64,000 bases of DNA from Paenibacillus sp. SC116 (GTDB taxonomy: Bacteria; Bacillota; Bacilli; Paenibacillales; Paenibacillaceae), in contig NZ_JANIOF010000004.1 of the NCBI RefSeq assembly GCF_024733555.1, positions 186,001-250,000 on the forward strand, written 5' to 3'. Of the stretch, positions 34,215 through 43,793 are shown piece after piece; positions within the stretch are counted from its first letter, which is position 1, and the number at the start of each line of letters is the position of its first letter. The notes under the pieces were generated by a model. It did not search any database and was not told the DNA's origin. It saw only the letters and a list, made by a program, of their open reading frames with translations. Position numbers and translations under genes: made by a program.

Positions 34215-35478
34215 AGAATATTTGTCACAAGAAGAAATCGACGCTCTATTGAACAAGAGTGATGACCAGTCGTCAGCAAACCCGGATCCTGTAGTTAATG
34301 ATTTTTTAACGGAATTAGAAATTGACGCACTAGGTGAAATTGGAAACATCACGTTCGGCAGTGCTGCCACTGCCCTATCAACCCTGCTTGGTCGTAAAGT
34401 TGATATTACAACTCCTCGCCTGAAGCTGATAGAGAAAGAGAATTTGGAACAGGAATTTCCTAGGCCGCATGTAGCTGTACATGTACATTATGTGGATGGA
34501 TTCGAAGGTATTAATTCGCTCGTCATTAAGACCTCCGATGCACAGGTAATTGCTGATCTCATGCTTGGCGGAGATGGGAAAAATGTCGCCGATGAATTGA
34601 ATGAAATTCATATTAGCGCTGTGCAAGAAGCGATGAATCAAATGATGGGTTCATCTGCTACATCAATGTCAACTATTTTTAACCGACTTGTGAATATTTC
34701 TCCGCCAGGAATAGGCATTTTGAATGCTGAAAGCGGAGAGGGAATTGACATTTTGCCTCCAGAAAATATGCTGATTAAAGTGTCGTTCCGACTCATGATC
34801 GGTGACTTGATTGATTCCACCATTATGCAAATATTAACGATTCCATTTGCAAAAGAAATGGTAGCGCGTTTATTGAATACATCTGAGATGGATGTAACAC
34901 AGGTGGAGGAGCAACCGACTCAACAAGCACAAAACTATTCCACGCCTGCACCTTCGGCGGATTTTGGTATGGGGACTGCGGCGACGCCACCAATGCATCC
35001 AAATGGAGCAGGATATGCTATGGAGCAAACGCCTTATCCAACAGCTCCTAACCAGCACATGCATATGCAGCAGCCAATGAATATGCCTATGGGACAAGTC
35101 CCACAAGGTAACCCATATGGAGCACCGGGATCGTTTGGAATGGCTCCGAATCGTCAAGTAAATGTTCAGCCTGTGCAATTCGCGAATCTGCAAGCAACAC
35201 CTTATCAAATGGGTGATGATTCCAACTTGAATTTATTGTTGGACATCCCATTGCGAGTCACAGTAGAATTAGGTAGGACACACAAACAAATCAAAGATAT
35301 TTTAGAGCTCTCTCAAGGTTCGATTATTGAACTGGACAAGTTGGCAGGGGAGCCCGTTGACATTTTGGTCAACAACAAACTAATTGCCAAAGGGGAAGTC
35401 GTAGTAATCGACGAGAACTTTGGTGTGCGGGTAACAGATATTATTAATCAATGGGACCGCATTCAGAAACTTCAATAA
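34204..35478 (+). CDS. fliY: Flagellar motor switch phosphatase FliY (FliN)
   Basis: FliY is the Gram-positive FliN with an added CheC-like CheY-P phosphatase domain. The order is: CheY-binding motif LSQEEIDALL (7-16), CheC-like half-sites with LGEIGNITFGSAATALSTLL and ISAVQEAMNQMMGSSATSMS, then a long Met/Pro/Gln/Gly-rich linker (about 235-335), then the C-terminal FliN domain with LDIPLRVTVELGRTHKQIKD. The length is 424 residues, longer than the 378 of B. subtilis because of the linker. ATG 34204 overlaps fliM. Confidence 0.95.
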   Translation: MTSKEYLSQEEIDALLNKSDDQSSANPDPVVNDFLTELEIDALGEIGNITFGSAATALSTLLGRKVDITTPRLKLIEKENLEQEFPRPHVAVHVHYVDGFEGINSLVIKTSDAQVIADLMLGGDGKNVADELNEIHISAVQEAMNQMMGSSATSMSTIFNRLVNISPPGIGILNAESGEGIDILPPENMLIKVSFRLMIGDLIDSTIMQILTIPFAKEMVARLLNTSEMDVTQVEEQPTQQAQNYSTPAPSADFGMGTAATPPMHPNGAGYAMEQTPYPTAPNQHMHMQQPMNMPMGQVPQGNPYGAPGSFGMAPNRQVNVQPVQFANLQATPYQMGDDSNLNLLLDIPLRVTVELGRTHKQIKDILELSQGSIIELDKLAGEPVDILVNNKLIAKGEVVVIDENFGVRVTDIINQWDRIQKLQ

Positions 35479-35507
35479 TAAAGATAAGTTAGGGAGGAAA
35501 CCCAACG

Positions 35508-35870
35508 ATGGCTAACCGTATTTTAATCGTGGACGATGCTGCTTTTATGAGAATGATGATTAGAGATATTTTAACCAAGAATGGTTATGATGTCGTAGGA
35601 GAAGCCGCAGACGGTGCTCAAGCGATTGAAAAATATAAAGAGCATAAGCCAGATCTCATCACTATGGACATTACGATGCCAGAGATGGACGGTATTACAG
35701 CACTTAAAGAAATCCGCAAGATGGATCCAAGTGCAAAAGTTATTATGTGTTCTGCTATGGGACAACAAGCTATGGTTATCGATGCAATTCAAGCTGGAGC
35801 TAAAGATTTCATCGTGAAACCGTTCCAAGCAGACCGTGTAATTGAAGCTATTAAGAAAACGTTAAGCTAA
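35508..35870 (+). CDS. cheY: Chemotaxis response regulator CheY
   Basis: CheY is a single receiver domain (120 residues). The acidic pair is in RILIVDDAAFMR (9-10), the phosphorylated Asp54 lies in LITMDITMPEMDG, and the Thr/Ser position and Lys are in VIMCSAMGQQ and DFIVKPFQ. It carries the signal from CheA to FliM and FliY. AGGGAGG precedes the start. Confidence 0.97.
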   Translation: MANRILIVDDAAFMRMMIRDILTKNGYDVVGEAADGAQAIEKYKEHKPDLITMDITMPEMDGITALKEIRKMDPSAKVIMCSAMGQQAMVIDAIQAGAKDFIVKPFQADRVIEAIKKTLS

Positions 35871-35874
35871 ACCT

Positions 35875-36417
35875 ATGTTTCTACAAGCGCAACCACCTGT
35901 TACACCCGATTTCGGAACTCATACGTCTAGTGTATTGACTGTACTGATGTCATTAGGATTGATCATTGTACTTATCGTTCTATTTATCAAAATACTTAGT
36001 CGAAAAAGCCGTATGTGGCAGATGAATCAGAACATTCGCACACTAGGTGGAACGGGTTTGGGACAGAACAAATCGTTGCAAATCGTAGAAGTTGGAGGCG
36101 TCATTTATGTGCTTGGCGTTGGGGAAGACATCACCGTTATTGACAAGATCAGCGATGAGGAGCAAGTAGCAGTTTGGCTTGCTTCCTTCCAACAACAACA
36201 TGCACCGTCAGGTATAAGTTTGCCTCCTACACTTGTGGAGTGGTGGAATAAACGACGTGGCAACACATCGGCTTCTCATTCAAATGCATTGAACCAAGAG
36301 AATGAGTCGACGACCACCACTTTTCATGAGATGTTTCAATCGAAACTGGAGCAGCTTCCTGACCGGGATGCTCGTATGAAACGATTGTTGCAAGACGAAA
36401 CCAATGAAGATCGGTAG
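35875..36417 (+). CDS. fliO: Flagellar biosynthetic protein FliO/FliZ
   Basis: FliO helps assemble the FliP ring of the export gate. The 180 residues have a membrane segment at about 20-43 (LTVLMSLGLIIVLIVLFIKI), followed by the FliO core LGGTGLGQNKSLQIVEVGG with VIYVLGVGEDITVID. The C-terminal tail is hydrophilic and variable. It starts four bases after cheY and I see no clear Shine-Dalgarno sequence, so translation may depend on cheY. Position before fliP supports the call. Confidence 0.85.
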   Translation: MFLQAQPPVTPDFGTHTSSVLTVLMSLGLIIVLIVLFIKILSRKSRMWQMNQNIRTLGGTGLGQNKSLQIVEVGGVIYVLGVGEDITVIDKISDEEQVAVWLASFQQQHAPSGISLPPTLVEWWNKRRGNTSASHSNALNQENESTTTTFHEMFQSKLEQLPDRDARMKRLLQDETNEDR

Positions 36418-36425
36418 ATGGACCC

Positions 36426-37181
36426 ATGAAAAAGAAATACATGTTGGCTTTGATGGCAGCAGCAGCATTGTTCGCTCTATCAGCTTCCGTGGGCTCCGCG
36501 GCTCCTATATTGCCGGATATTGATATCAAGGTTGGAGGCGGAGAAGGACAACCAGGCATGACCTCATTGTCCCTCGTTCTGCTGATTACGATACTAAGCT
36601 TGGCTCCTGCCATTTTAATTCTGATGACTTCGTTCACACGAATCGTCATCGTGCTAGGCTTCGTGAGAACATCTCTTGGTACCCAGCAGATGCCTCCGAA
36701 CCAAGTGCTAATCGGACTGGCTCTATTTATGACTTTGTTTGTGATGTCTCCTACACTTGGTGAAATAAACCAAGCTGCTCTTCAGCCGTACATGAAGGGC
36801 GAATTGAACCAGAATCAAGCCTTGACCAAAGCTGCTGAACCGATGAAGAAATTCATGTACAAGCAGACGCGTGAGAAGGACTTGCTCTTATTTATGAAAT
36901 ATACGAAAACGGAGAAGCCGAAGACATATCAAGACATTCCGCTTACCGTACTCGTACCAGCTTATGCAATCAGTGAATTAAAGACCGCATTTCAAATGGG
37001 CTTCATGATATTTATTCCATTCCTTGTCATTGATATGATTGTGGCTAGTACATTGATGGCGATGGGAATGATGATGTTGCCGCCAGTAATGATATCTTTA
37101 CCTTTCAAAATACTGTTGTTCATACTTGTTGATGGCTGGCACTTAGTTGTGAAGTCGTTACTTATTAGCTTTAATACGTGA
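36426..37181 (+). CDS. fliP: Flagellar export gate protein FliP
   Basis: FliP is the core of the export gate. A cleavable signal peptide (MKKKYMLALMAAAALFALS, ending near VGSAAP) is followed by three or four membrane segments. Family signatures are MTSFTRIVIVLGFVRTSLGT and QMPPNQVLIGLALFMTLFVM, and the C-terminus VIDMIVASTLMAMGMMMLPP. The length is 251 residues. The stop codon lies inside a 12-bp hairpin. Confidence 0.96.
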   Translation: MKKKYMLALMAAAALFALSASVGSAAPILPDIDIKVGGGEGQPGMTSLSLVLLITILSLAPAILILMTSFTRIVIVLGFVRTSLGTQQMPPNQVLIGLALFMTLFVMSPTLGEINQAALQPYMKGELNQNQALTKAAEPMKKFMYKQTREKDLLLFMKYTKTEKPKTYQDIPLTVLVPAYAISELKTAFQMGFMIFIPFLVIDMIVASTLMAMGMMMLPPVMISLPFKILLFILVDGWHLVVKSLLISFNT

Positions 37182-37198
37182 CAATTTGTCACGTATTA
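37172..37198 (+). other. U-less 12-bp hairpin at the fliP stop
   Basis: A perfect 12-bp stem (37172-37183 with 37187-37198) has an ATT loop. The left arm contains the last codons and stop of fliP. The sequence after it (ACAAGCG) has no U-tract. It is followed by a 54-base gap to fliQ. Confidence 0.75.
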
Positions 37199-37252
37199 AC
37201 AAGCGAAGTATAGGACGAATGTATGAAATAAGAAAATGAAAGGGAGAGTATC

Positions 37253-37522
37253 ATGAGTGCAGAGTTTATAATCGGTCTAGCGGGGCAATCGGTGCTGGCT
37301 GTACTAAAGGTCAGCGCTCCGATGCTCATTGTAGCGCTCGTCGTAGGATTAATTATTAGTATTTTTCAAGCGACAACACAAATTCAAGAGCAAACTCTTG
37401 CATTTGTACCAAAGATTGTTGCTGTATTTATTATTATCCTCATCTTCGGGCCTTGGCTATTAACAACAATGGTTGATTTTACGTATTCTATTTTAAATAA
37501 TTTGCATCAATATATTGGTTAG
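37253..37522 (+). CDS. fliQ: Flagellar export gate protein FliQ
   Basis: FliQ has 89 residues and two membrane segments (about 15-38 and 50-70). The motif QATTQIQEQTLAFVPKI between them is the family hallmark. AAGGGAGAG precedes ATG 37253. Confidence 0.95.
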   Translation: MSAEFIIGLAGQSVLAVLKVSAPMLIVALVVGLIISIFQATTQIQEQTLAFVPKIVAVFIIILIFGPWLLTTMVDFTYSILNNLHQYIG

Positions 37523-37533
37523 GCTGTGGAACC

Positions 37534-38328
37534 ATGGACATGTTAGCTCAGGCGTTCCCTGTTTTTTTGCTCATACTGTGTCGAATTACCGCTTTCTTTG
37601 TCGCCGCGCCTGTCTTTTCTTCGCGAGGTGTGCCGAATCATTTTAAAGTCGGACTAGCTTTTAGTATAAGCTTAACCGCCTATCTGTTATTCGGTTTAGG
37701 AATATCAGTGCCAATGGACGGAATATATGTTACCTACATTATTCGCGAAATTATGATAGGTTTGCTGATCGGATTCGTTGCACAGTTGTTTTTTACAATC
37801 GTTCAAATTACTGGGTCTTTTGTGGATATGCAGATTGGATTCGGTATTGCGAATGTCGTTGATCCATTAACGGGAATGAGTTCTCCTGTCACTGGTAACT
37901 TCAAGTACATATTTATGATTTTATTGTTCTTAGGAATGAATGGTCATCACTATCTAATAGATGCCATTATGAAAAGTTATCAGTGGCTCCCTATCGATAG
38001 CAACTCTTTTTTTGGCCAAATTCAAAATGGGAACATTATGAATTTCGTAGTTACTACTTTTGTACAGGCATTTATTATCGCTTTACAAATTGCAGCACCG
38101 TTGATTGTTTCGATGTTTCTCGCGGATGTGGCCCTCGGCTTTCTTGCGAAAACAGCACCGCAGTTTAATATTTTCGTCATCGGCATACCTCTAAAAATTA
38201 TTTTAGGTCTTGTCGTACTGCTGCTTACGATGCCAAGTATGGTATACGTGATGGAGCATTTATTCAGTAAAATGTTCCAATCGTTGGACGATTTACTACG
38301 ATTATTCGCTAAGGGGGGAGCTTCGTAG
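37534..38328 (+). CDS. fliR: Flagellar export gate protein FliR
   Basis: FliR is a 264-residue gate protein with about six membrane segments. Family features are FFVAAPVFSSRGVPNHFKVG and the C-terminal ALGFLAKTAPQFNIFVIGIP. The start at ATG 37534 comes 12 bases after fliQ. It ends in a one-base overlap with flhB. Confidence 0.95.
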   Translation: MDMLAQAFPVFLLILCRITAFFVAAPVFSSRGVPNHFKVGLAFSISLTAYLLFGLGISVPMDGIYVTYIIREIMIGLLIGFVAQLFFTIVQITGSFVDMQIGFGIANVVDPLTGMSSPVTGNFKYIFMILLFLGMNGHHYLIDAIMKSYQWLPIDSNSFFGQIQNGNIMNFVVTTFVQAFIIALQIAAPLIVSMFLADVALGFLAKTAPQFNIFVIGIPLKIILGLVVLLLTMPSMVYVMEHLFSKMFQSLDDLLRLFAKGGAS

Positions 38329-39431
38329 TGGACACGATAACACATCGTTATTCACTCAAGCTGGACCTCCAGCTATTCTCGCAAGAGAAAACGGAGAAGG
38401 CAACACCGAAGAAACGTCAAGAATCACGTGAAAAAGGACAAGTAGCCAAAAGTATGGACTTGTCTGGTTCCGTCATATTATTGGCGACCTTTTTCTGTCT
38501 ACTAATGTTAGGCGGGTTCATGCATGAGCGGATTGTCGCTTTATTTGCAGACACGTTTCAACATCGACTGAATATGGAGTTAAGCGTCGCGAATGTTGTA
38601 GATTACTTTAAGCATTTATTTATTCAGTTCCTTATTGTAATGGCGCCAATATTTCTCGTCGTTGTTGTAATAGGATTGTTAATCAACTACATGCAGATTG
38701 GCTTCTTATTAACAGGTGAGCCTCTTAAAATGCAGTTCAGTAAAATTGATCCTATTAAAGGATTCAAAAATATTTTCGCGATACGAGCATTAGTGGAGTT
38801 TCTTAAATCTATTATTAAATTGGTTGTTATCGGAGTTATTGTTTATATGTCTTTATGGGGAGAGCGAGATCGTATTTTAGAGCTCAATCATATGCCTGTA
38901 GAGAATATGTTGACATATACAGCAAAATTGACGGTCGATTTAGGAATACAGATTGGGATCGCCCTGTGCATACTATCTATTTTCGATTATATGTATCAGC
39001 GATTTGAATTCGAGAAAAGCATCCGAATGTCCAAGCAGGATATCAAGGATGAGTTCAAAAAGATGGAAGGCGACCCGCAAATTAAAGGCAAGATCAAAGA
39101 GCGCCAGCGTCGTATGGCACTTATGCGAATGATGCAGGAAGTGCCGAATGCGGATGTTGTTATTACAAACCCTACGCACTTTGCGATTGCGCTTAAGTAC
39201 GAGGGAGGTTCAATGGAAGCTCCTCAGGTTATTGCAAAGGGTCAAGATTATGTCGCTCTTCGCATTAAAGATATTGCCAAAGAACATGGTGTTGCTATGA
39301 TCGAGAACAGGCCGTTGGCACGTGCTTTGCACGAACGTGCCGAAATTGGTGATGCCGTTCCAGCAGACTTGTTCCAAGCGGTCGCAGAAGTATTAGCCTA
39401 TGTATATAAGCTCAAAGGTACATCTAAATGA
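38328..39431 (+). CDS. flhB: Flagellar export switch protein FlhB
   Basis: FlhB sets export specificity. The N-terminal QEKTEKATPKKRQESREKGQ is typical, and four membrane segments follow. The cytoplasmic domain has the autocleavage motif NPTH at 281-284, then FAIALKYEGGSMEAPQVIAK. The GTG 38328 start shares a base with the fliR stop. The length is 367 residues. The separate YlqH at 9131 resembles its C-terminal fragment. Confidence 0.97.
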   Translation: MDTITHRYSLKLDLQLFSQEKTEKATPKKRQESREKGQVAKSMDLSGSVILLATFFCLLMLGGFMHERIVALFADTFQHRLNMELSVANVVDYFKHLFIQFLIVMAPIFLVVVVIGLLINYMQIGFLLTGEPLKMQFSKIDPIKGFKNIFAIRALVEFLKSIIKLVVIGVIVYMSLWGERDRILELNHMPVENMLTYTAKLTVDLGIQIGIALCILSIFDYMYQRFEFEKSIRMSKQDIKDEFKKMEGDPQIKGKIKERQRRMALMRMMQEVPNADVVITNPTHFAIALKYEGGSMEAPQVIAKGQDYVALRIKDIAKEHGVAMIENRPLARALHERAEIGDAVPADLFQAVAEVLAYVYKLKGTSK

Positions 39432-39457
39432 GCAGGCATGGATGGAGGTAACAATTC

Positions 39458-41491
39458 GTGAAAGCGAGAGACTTAATCGTCTTACTGGGTGTTATTGGCA
39501 TCGTGCTGATGATGGTTCTCCCTATACCAACGCTATTATTGGACATTTTACTTGTCATTAACATTTCGATAGCGCTCATGATTCTGCTCATAGCTATGAA
39601 TACGAGGGAAGCATTAGAATTCTCTATATTCCCCGCGTTGCTCTTGATTACGACGTTGTTTCGCCTGGCATTGAACATTTCCACTACCAAGCAAATCCTT
39701 GGCACGGGACATGCCGGTGAAGTCGTACAAACATTTGGTCAGTGGATTACACAAGGTCAAGTAGCTGTTGGACTTATTGTGTTCCTCATTCTGGTCGTAG
39801 TTCAGTTCATTGTTATCACAAAAGGTTCTGAGCGCGTAGCTGAGGTTGCTGCTCGCTTTACCCTCGATGCGATGCCTGGTAAGCAGATGGCAATCGATGC
39901 CGATCTCAATGCAGGACTGATTAACGAGCAGCAGGCGAAAGAGCGGCGTCAGAAAATTGAACGTGAAGCCGATTTTTATGGTGCGATGGATGGTGCCAGT
40001 AAATTCGTAAAAGGAGATGCGATCGCAGGTATCGTCATTCTCATTATTAATCTCGTGGGCGGATTTATAATCGGTATGGCTTCGATGGGGATGAGCTTCT
40101 CCGAAGCAGCCGAGAAATTCTCCACTTTATCTATCGGTGACGGCTTAGTCAGCCAAATCCCAGCTCTTCTTATTTCAACGGCAGCAGGTCTTATCGTTAC
40201 AAGATCTGCATCCAAAGGGAACTTAGCAGATGAGCTAAGCGCTCAAATGTTTGCTTATCCGAAATTGTTGTATATTGTAGCAGGTACAATTGCTATGCTC
40301 GGAGCATTCACACCGATTCCGCTCATGTCAACATGGCCGTTTGCTATCTTGCTAGCATATTCGGGTTATCGTATGCAGCAGATGCTAGATCGTAAAGCAA
40401 TTGAGAATGAACAGCTCGAAGAGGAACAGGAAATCGAAGAGGTGCGCAGCCCAGAGAGCGTCATTAATCTACTTCAAGTCGATCCCATTGAATTCGAATT
40501 TGGATATGGCCTAATCCCGTTAGCTGATACACAGCAGGGGGGAGACTTACTGGATCGTATCATTATGATACGCAGACAGTGTGCTTTGGAATTAGGACTT
40601 GTGGTACCTGTCATTCGTATTCGAGACAATATTCAACTTAAACCAAATGAGTATGTAATAAAAATTAAAGGTAATGTTGTTGCTCGCGGAGAGTTGCTGT
40701 TAAATCATTACTTGGCGATGAGCCCAGGATATGATGATGAGACGATTACTGGTATTGACACGGTGGAACCTGCGTTTGGACTTCCGGCATTATGGGTGGA
40801 TGAAACGATGAAGGAACGAGCTGAAATGTCAGGTTATACAGTTGTCGATCCACCTTCTGTTGTAGCGACGCACTTGACCGAGATGGTTAAGAAGCATGCA
40901 CATGAATTGATAGGTCGTCAAGAAACGAAGTCATTGATTGAAACGGTGAAAGAGCAATATCCTGCAATTGTGGATGAACTTATTCCTAACGTACTTGGTG
41001 TCGGAGACATTCAAAAGGTGCTTGCTAAATTGCTGCGTGAAAAAATATCGATCCGTGATCTTGTCACTATTTTCGAAACACTGGCTGACTATGGTAACTA
41101 TACGAAAGATGCCGATGTTTTGACTGAATATGTACGACAGGCACTGGCTCGTCAAATTACCCAGCAGTATTCAGTTCCTGGAGAAACGCTTCATGTTATA
41201 ACACTTGGACCAGCACTTGAACGAAAAATTTCTGAAAGTGTGCAGCAAAACGAAAATGGTAGTTATCTTGCTATGGATCCCGGAACAACACAACAATTGT
41301 ACCAACGTTTCAATGAGCAAGTTGGCCGACTTGTGCAATCTGGTCACCAGCCAATTGTACTGGCTTCTCCATCCATTCGTATGTATCTCAGACAGCTCAT
41401 GGAGAGAACGATGCAGGATATTCCGGTGTTGTCGTATAACGAGTTGGAGCCAAGCATCGAAATTCAAAGTGTCGGAGTGGTTAACGTATGA
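39458..41491 (+). CDS. flhA: Flagellar export gate protein FlhA
   Basis: FlhA is the large export gate component. It has eight predicted membrane segments in the first 320 residues, with the FHIPEP motifs AGLINEQQAKERRQKIEREA and FYGAMDGASKFVKGDAIAGI. The C-terminal cytoplasmic domain binds chaperone-substrate complexes. The GTG 39458 start follows GGAGGTAAC. The length of 677 residues is normal. Confidence 0.97.
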   Translation: MKARDLIVLLGVIGIVLMMVLPIPTLLLDILLVINISIALMILLIAMNTREALEFSIFPALLLITTLFRLALNISTTKQILGTGHAGEVVQTFGQWITQGQVAVGLIVFLILVVVQFIVITKGSERVAEVAARFTLDAMPGKQMAIDADLNAGLINEQQAKERRQKIEREADFYGAMDGASKFVKGDAIAGIVILIINLVGGFIIGMASMGMSFSEAAEKFSTLSIGDGLVSQIPALLISTAAGLIVTRSASKGNLADELSAQMFAYPKLLYIVAGTIAMLGAFTPIPLMSTWPFAILLAYSGYRMQQMLDRKAIENEQLEEEQEIEEVRSPESVINLLQVDPIEFEFGYGLIPLADTQQGGDLLDRIIMIRRQCALELGLVVPVIRIRDNIQLKPNEYVIKIKGNVVARGELLLNHYLAMSPGYDDETITGIDTVEPAFGLPALWVDETMKERAEMSGYTVVDPPSVVATHLTEMVKKHAHELIGRQETKSLIETVKEQYPAIVDELIPNVLGVGDIQKVLAKLLREKISIRDLVTIFETLADYGNYTKDADVLTEYVRQALARQITQQYSVPGETLHVITLGPALERKISESVQQNENGSYLAMDPGTTQQLYQRFNEQVGRLVQSGHQPIVLASPSIRMYLRQLMERTMQDIPVLSYNELEPSIEIQSVGVVNV

Positions 41492-42795
41492 GGGTAAAGA
41501 AGTATATCGTCGAAACGATGCCCGAGGCAATGAGCCAAATTCGTCAAGAATTGGGGAAGGACGCAGTCATCGTCAGCACGAAAGAAATAAAAAGCGGAGG
41601 ATTCCTTGGATTCTTTGCTAAACAGAAAATCGAGGTAACAGCAGCTGTTGATGATCAGCCTGCTTCGGTGCCTGCAAAGGAGATGGCATCAGCAAGGCCT
41701 TCCGTACCATCTTCGGTAGCTCGCAATGCCTATGCGGGTCGGAATCAGGCGACTTCTTTTCCATCAGAACGTATCCAACAGAAACCTGTTCGACAATATG
41801 AACTTCCAGTGAAAGAAGTGAAGAGCACTTCTTTCACAACTTCGGATCGCATTGTTCAGCCGGAGGTAGCAGCAACTTCTGTAGTTTTAACACCTTCCAC
41901 TCCTGCTGTTACTAATGAAGCGTCTGAAGCTTCGCTACAGTACGAGCTGAAGGAAATGAAAGCAATGGTCAAGTCTATGCTTCGTCACACAGAGCATGAA
42001 CGTTGGCCTGATACAGTAAGACAGTTAGAAAAGCATTTACTCGAACAAGGGGTTTTCTCAGAATACGCTTATGACTTGGCGAAGCAATCGATGGAAAGAT
42101 GCATCCAGCTTGGAGTGAATGAACCGGATGCAGCAACGCTGAAGCGTGAAGCGAGCTCCATACTGTCGGAGCTGTTCATGCAAAACGTTATAGAAGGAAT
42201 TGCCCCAAATACACGAATTATTTATTTCGTAGGCCCTACTGGGGTAGGTAAGACAACGACGATTGCGAAGTTAGCTGCTGATCAAATGTTCCATCATAAC
42301 CGTAAGGTTGGGTTTGTTACATCGGATACGTATCGAATCGCAGCAGTCGAGCAATTAAGAACATATGCTTCGATATTAAATGCACCATTAGAAGTTGTTA
42401 CATCTCCAAACGATTTGCAGCGTGCTTTACTATCATTAGAAGATTGTAATCTAGTATTGATGGACACTGCTGGACGCAATTATCGGAACGATATGTTTGT
42501 TAATGAGATGCGTTCATTATTGAAGCCGTTGGAAGGTTCTGAGTCTGTTCTCGTTCTTAGCCTGACATCGAAATCAGATGACATGATGGCAATCATAAAG
42601 CAATTCCAAGCTAATAAGCTTGACCGCATCATCTTTACAAAGGCTGATGAGACAGTTACTTACGGTGCCTATATTAATGTAGCGATGCGTACGAAAGTAC
42701 CATTTAGCTATATAACGTATGGACAAAATGTTCCTGATGATATTCGAGCTTTCTCGCCTAATGAAGCAGCAGAGCAATTGTTAGGAGAGCTCTAA
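41488..42795 (+). CDS. flhF: Flagellar biosynthesis SRP-type GTPase FlhF
   Basis: FlhF places the flagellum and is the third SRP-type GTPase. The N-terminal MRVKKYIVETMPEAMSQIRQ is followed by a variable basic region (about 50-150) and the NG domain. G1 is [15 protein letters not shown] (about 249-263), G3 is DTAGRNYRND and G4 is TKADE. ATG 41488 overlaps the flhA stop and the stop overlaps flhG. The length is 435 residues. Confidence 0.96.
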   Translation: MRVKKYIVETMPEAMSQIRQELGKDAVIVSTKEIKSGGFLGFFAKQKIEVTAAVDDQPASVPAKEMASARPSVPSSVARNAYAGRNQATSFPSERIQQKPVRQYELPVKEVKSTSFTTSDRIVQPEVAATSVVLTPSTPAVTNEASEASLQYELKEMKAMVKSMLRHTEHERWPDTVRQLEKHLLEQGVFSEYAYDLAKQSMERCIQLGVNEPDAATLKREASSILSELFMQNVIEGIAPNTRIIYFVGPTGVGKTTTIAKLAADQMFHHNRKVGFVTSDTYRIAAVEQLRTYASILNAPLEVVTSPNDLQRALLSLEDCNLVLMDTAGRNYRNDMFVNEMRSLLKPLEGSESVLVLSLTSKSDDMMAIIKQFQANKLDRIIFTKADETVTYGAYINVAMRTKVPFSYITYGQNVPDDIRAFSPNEAAEQLLGEL

Positions 42796-43700
42796 TGATG
42801 AAAGATCAAGCTCAAGCTCTTCGACATTTAGTGGCTCGCGCCTCTCAACTATCTGCTGAGCGAGAAGAGAGAGCATCCGTATCACATCGGCAAGCAAGAG
42901 TGATCGCAGTTACAAGTGGAAAAGGCGGAGTTGGAAAATCTAACTTTTCTTTGAATTTTGCAATAGCTTTGCAAGAAGCTGGCTACCGAACATTATTGTT
43001 CGATGCAGACATCGGAATGGCCAATATTGATGTGCTTATAGGAAATCCCGCTTCTGCCAACTTATTTCATGTCATTAACGGTACGAAAAGCCTTGAAGAC
43101 ATTGTGCAAATTGGTCCAAAAGGGATGCATTACATTTCTGGTGGTTCTGGCCTTCATGAACTGTTCAATTTGCCTGATAACAGCTTAGAGTCTTTCCTAG
43201 CAGAGTTGGAAAGCTGGAGTGAGCGCTACGATGTTATTTTGTTCGATACGGGTGCAGGATTAAGCAAAGAAAGTTTGAGATTCATCGCAGCAGCGGATGA
43301 GACGTTTGTTGTAACAACTCCAGAGCCTACTGCGATTGCGGATGCTTACGCGCTTATTAAAGTGGTACATCGTAAGGCAGAACATACCTCATTCCGACTA
43401 ATTGTAAATCGTGCGTCGGATTGGGCAGAAGGAAGACAGACAGCAGATCGCATTTTAACGGTTGCTCGTCGATTTTTGTCGCTAGATATCACTGTTCTCG
43501 GTTACATTTTCGATGATGTTCATGTCATGAAAGCTGTAAAGAAGCAAATCCCGTACAGTGTGCTATTTCAAGATTGTCTAGCATCACAGCAGATTAGGCA
43601 GCTTGCCAAGGCTTATATGAATAACAGCCAACAGCAGCAAGACAGTAATGTGAAACAAAAAGTAAGTAGCTGGTTAAAGAGATTTACAAGTTTTAAGTAG
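42795..43700 (+). CDS. flhG: Flagellum number regulator FlhG (MinD-like ATPase, YlxH)
   Basis: FlhG controls flagellar number and activates FlhF GTP hydrolysis. The deviant Walker A is TSGKGGVGKSNFSLNFA (about 37-53), followed by LFDADIGMANIDVLIG and Walker B-like DVILFDTGAGLS. The N-terminal segment QALRHLVARASQ contains the DQA-type FlhF-activating element. ATGs at 42795 and 42798 are possible starts. The length is 301 residues. Confidence 0.95.
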   Translation: MMKDQAQALRHLVARASQLSAEREERASVSHRQARVIAVTSGKGGVGKSNFSLNFAIALQEAGYRTLLFDADIGMANIDVLIGNPASANLFHVINGTKSLEDIVQIGPKGMHYISGGSGLHELFNLPDNSLESFLAELESWSERYDVILFDTGAGLSKESLRFIAAADETFVVTTPEPTAIADAYALIKVVHRKAEHTSFRLIVNRASDWAEGRQTADRILTVARRFLSLDITVLGYIFDDVHVMKAVKKQIPYSVLFQDCLASQQIRQLAKAYMNNSQQQQDSNVKQKVSSWLKRFTSFK

Positions 43701-43793
43701 TCGAAATGACTCGATACATATTAAGATAATGATAGAACGACCTTGATTTACATAAAGGTTCGCTCAATCATACCATGACGGAGGAGAGTGGGA

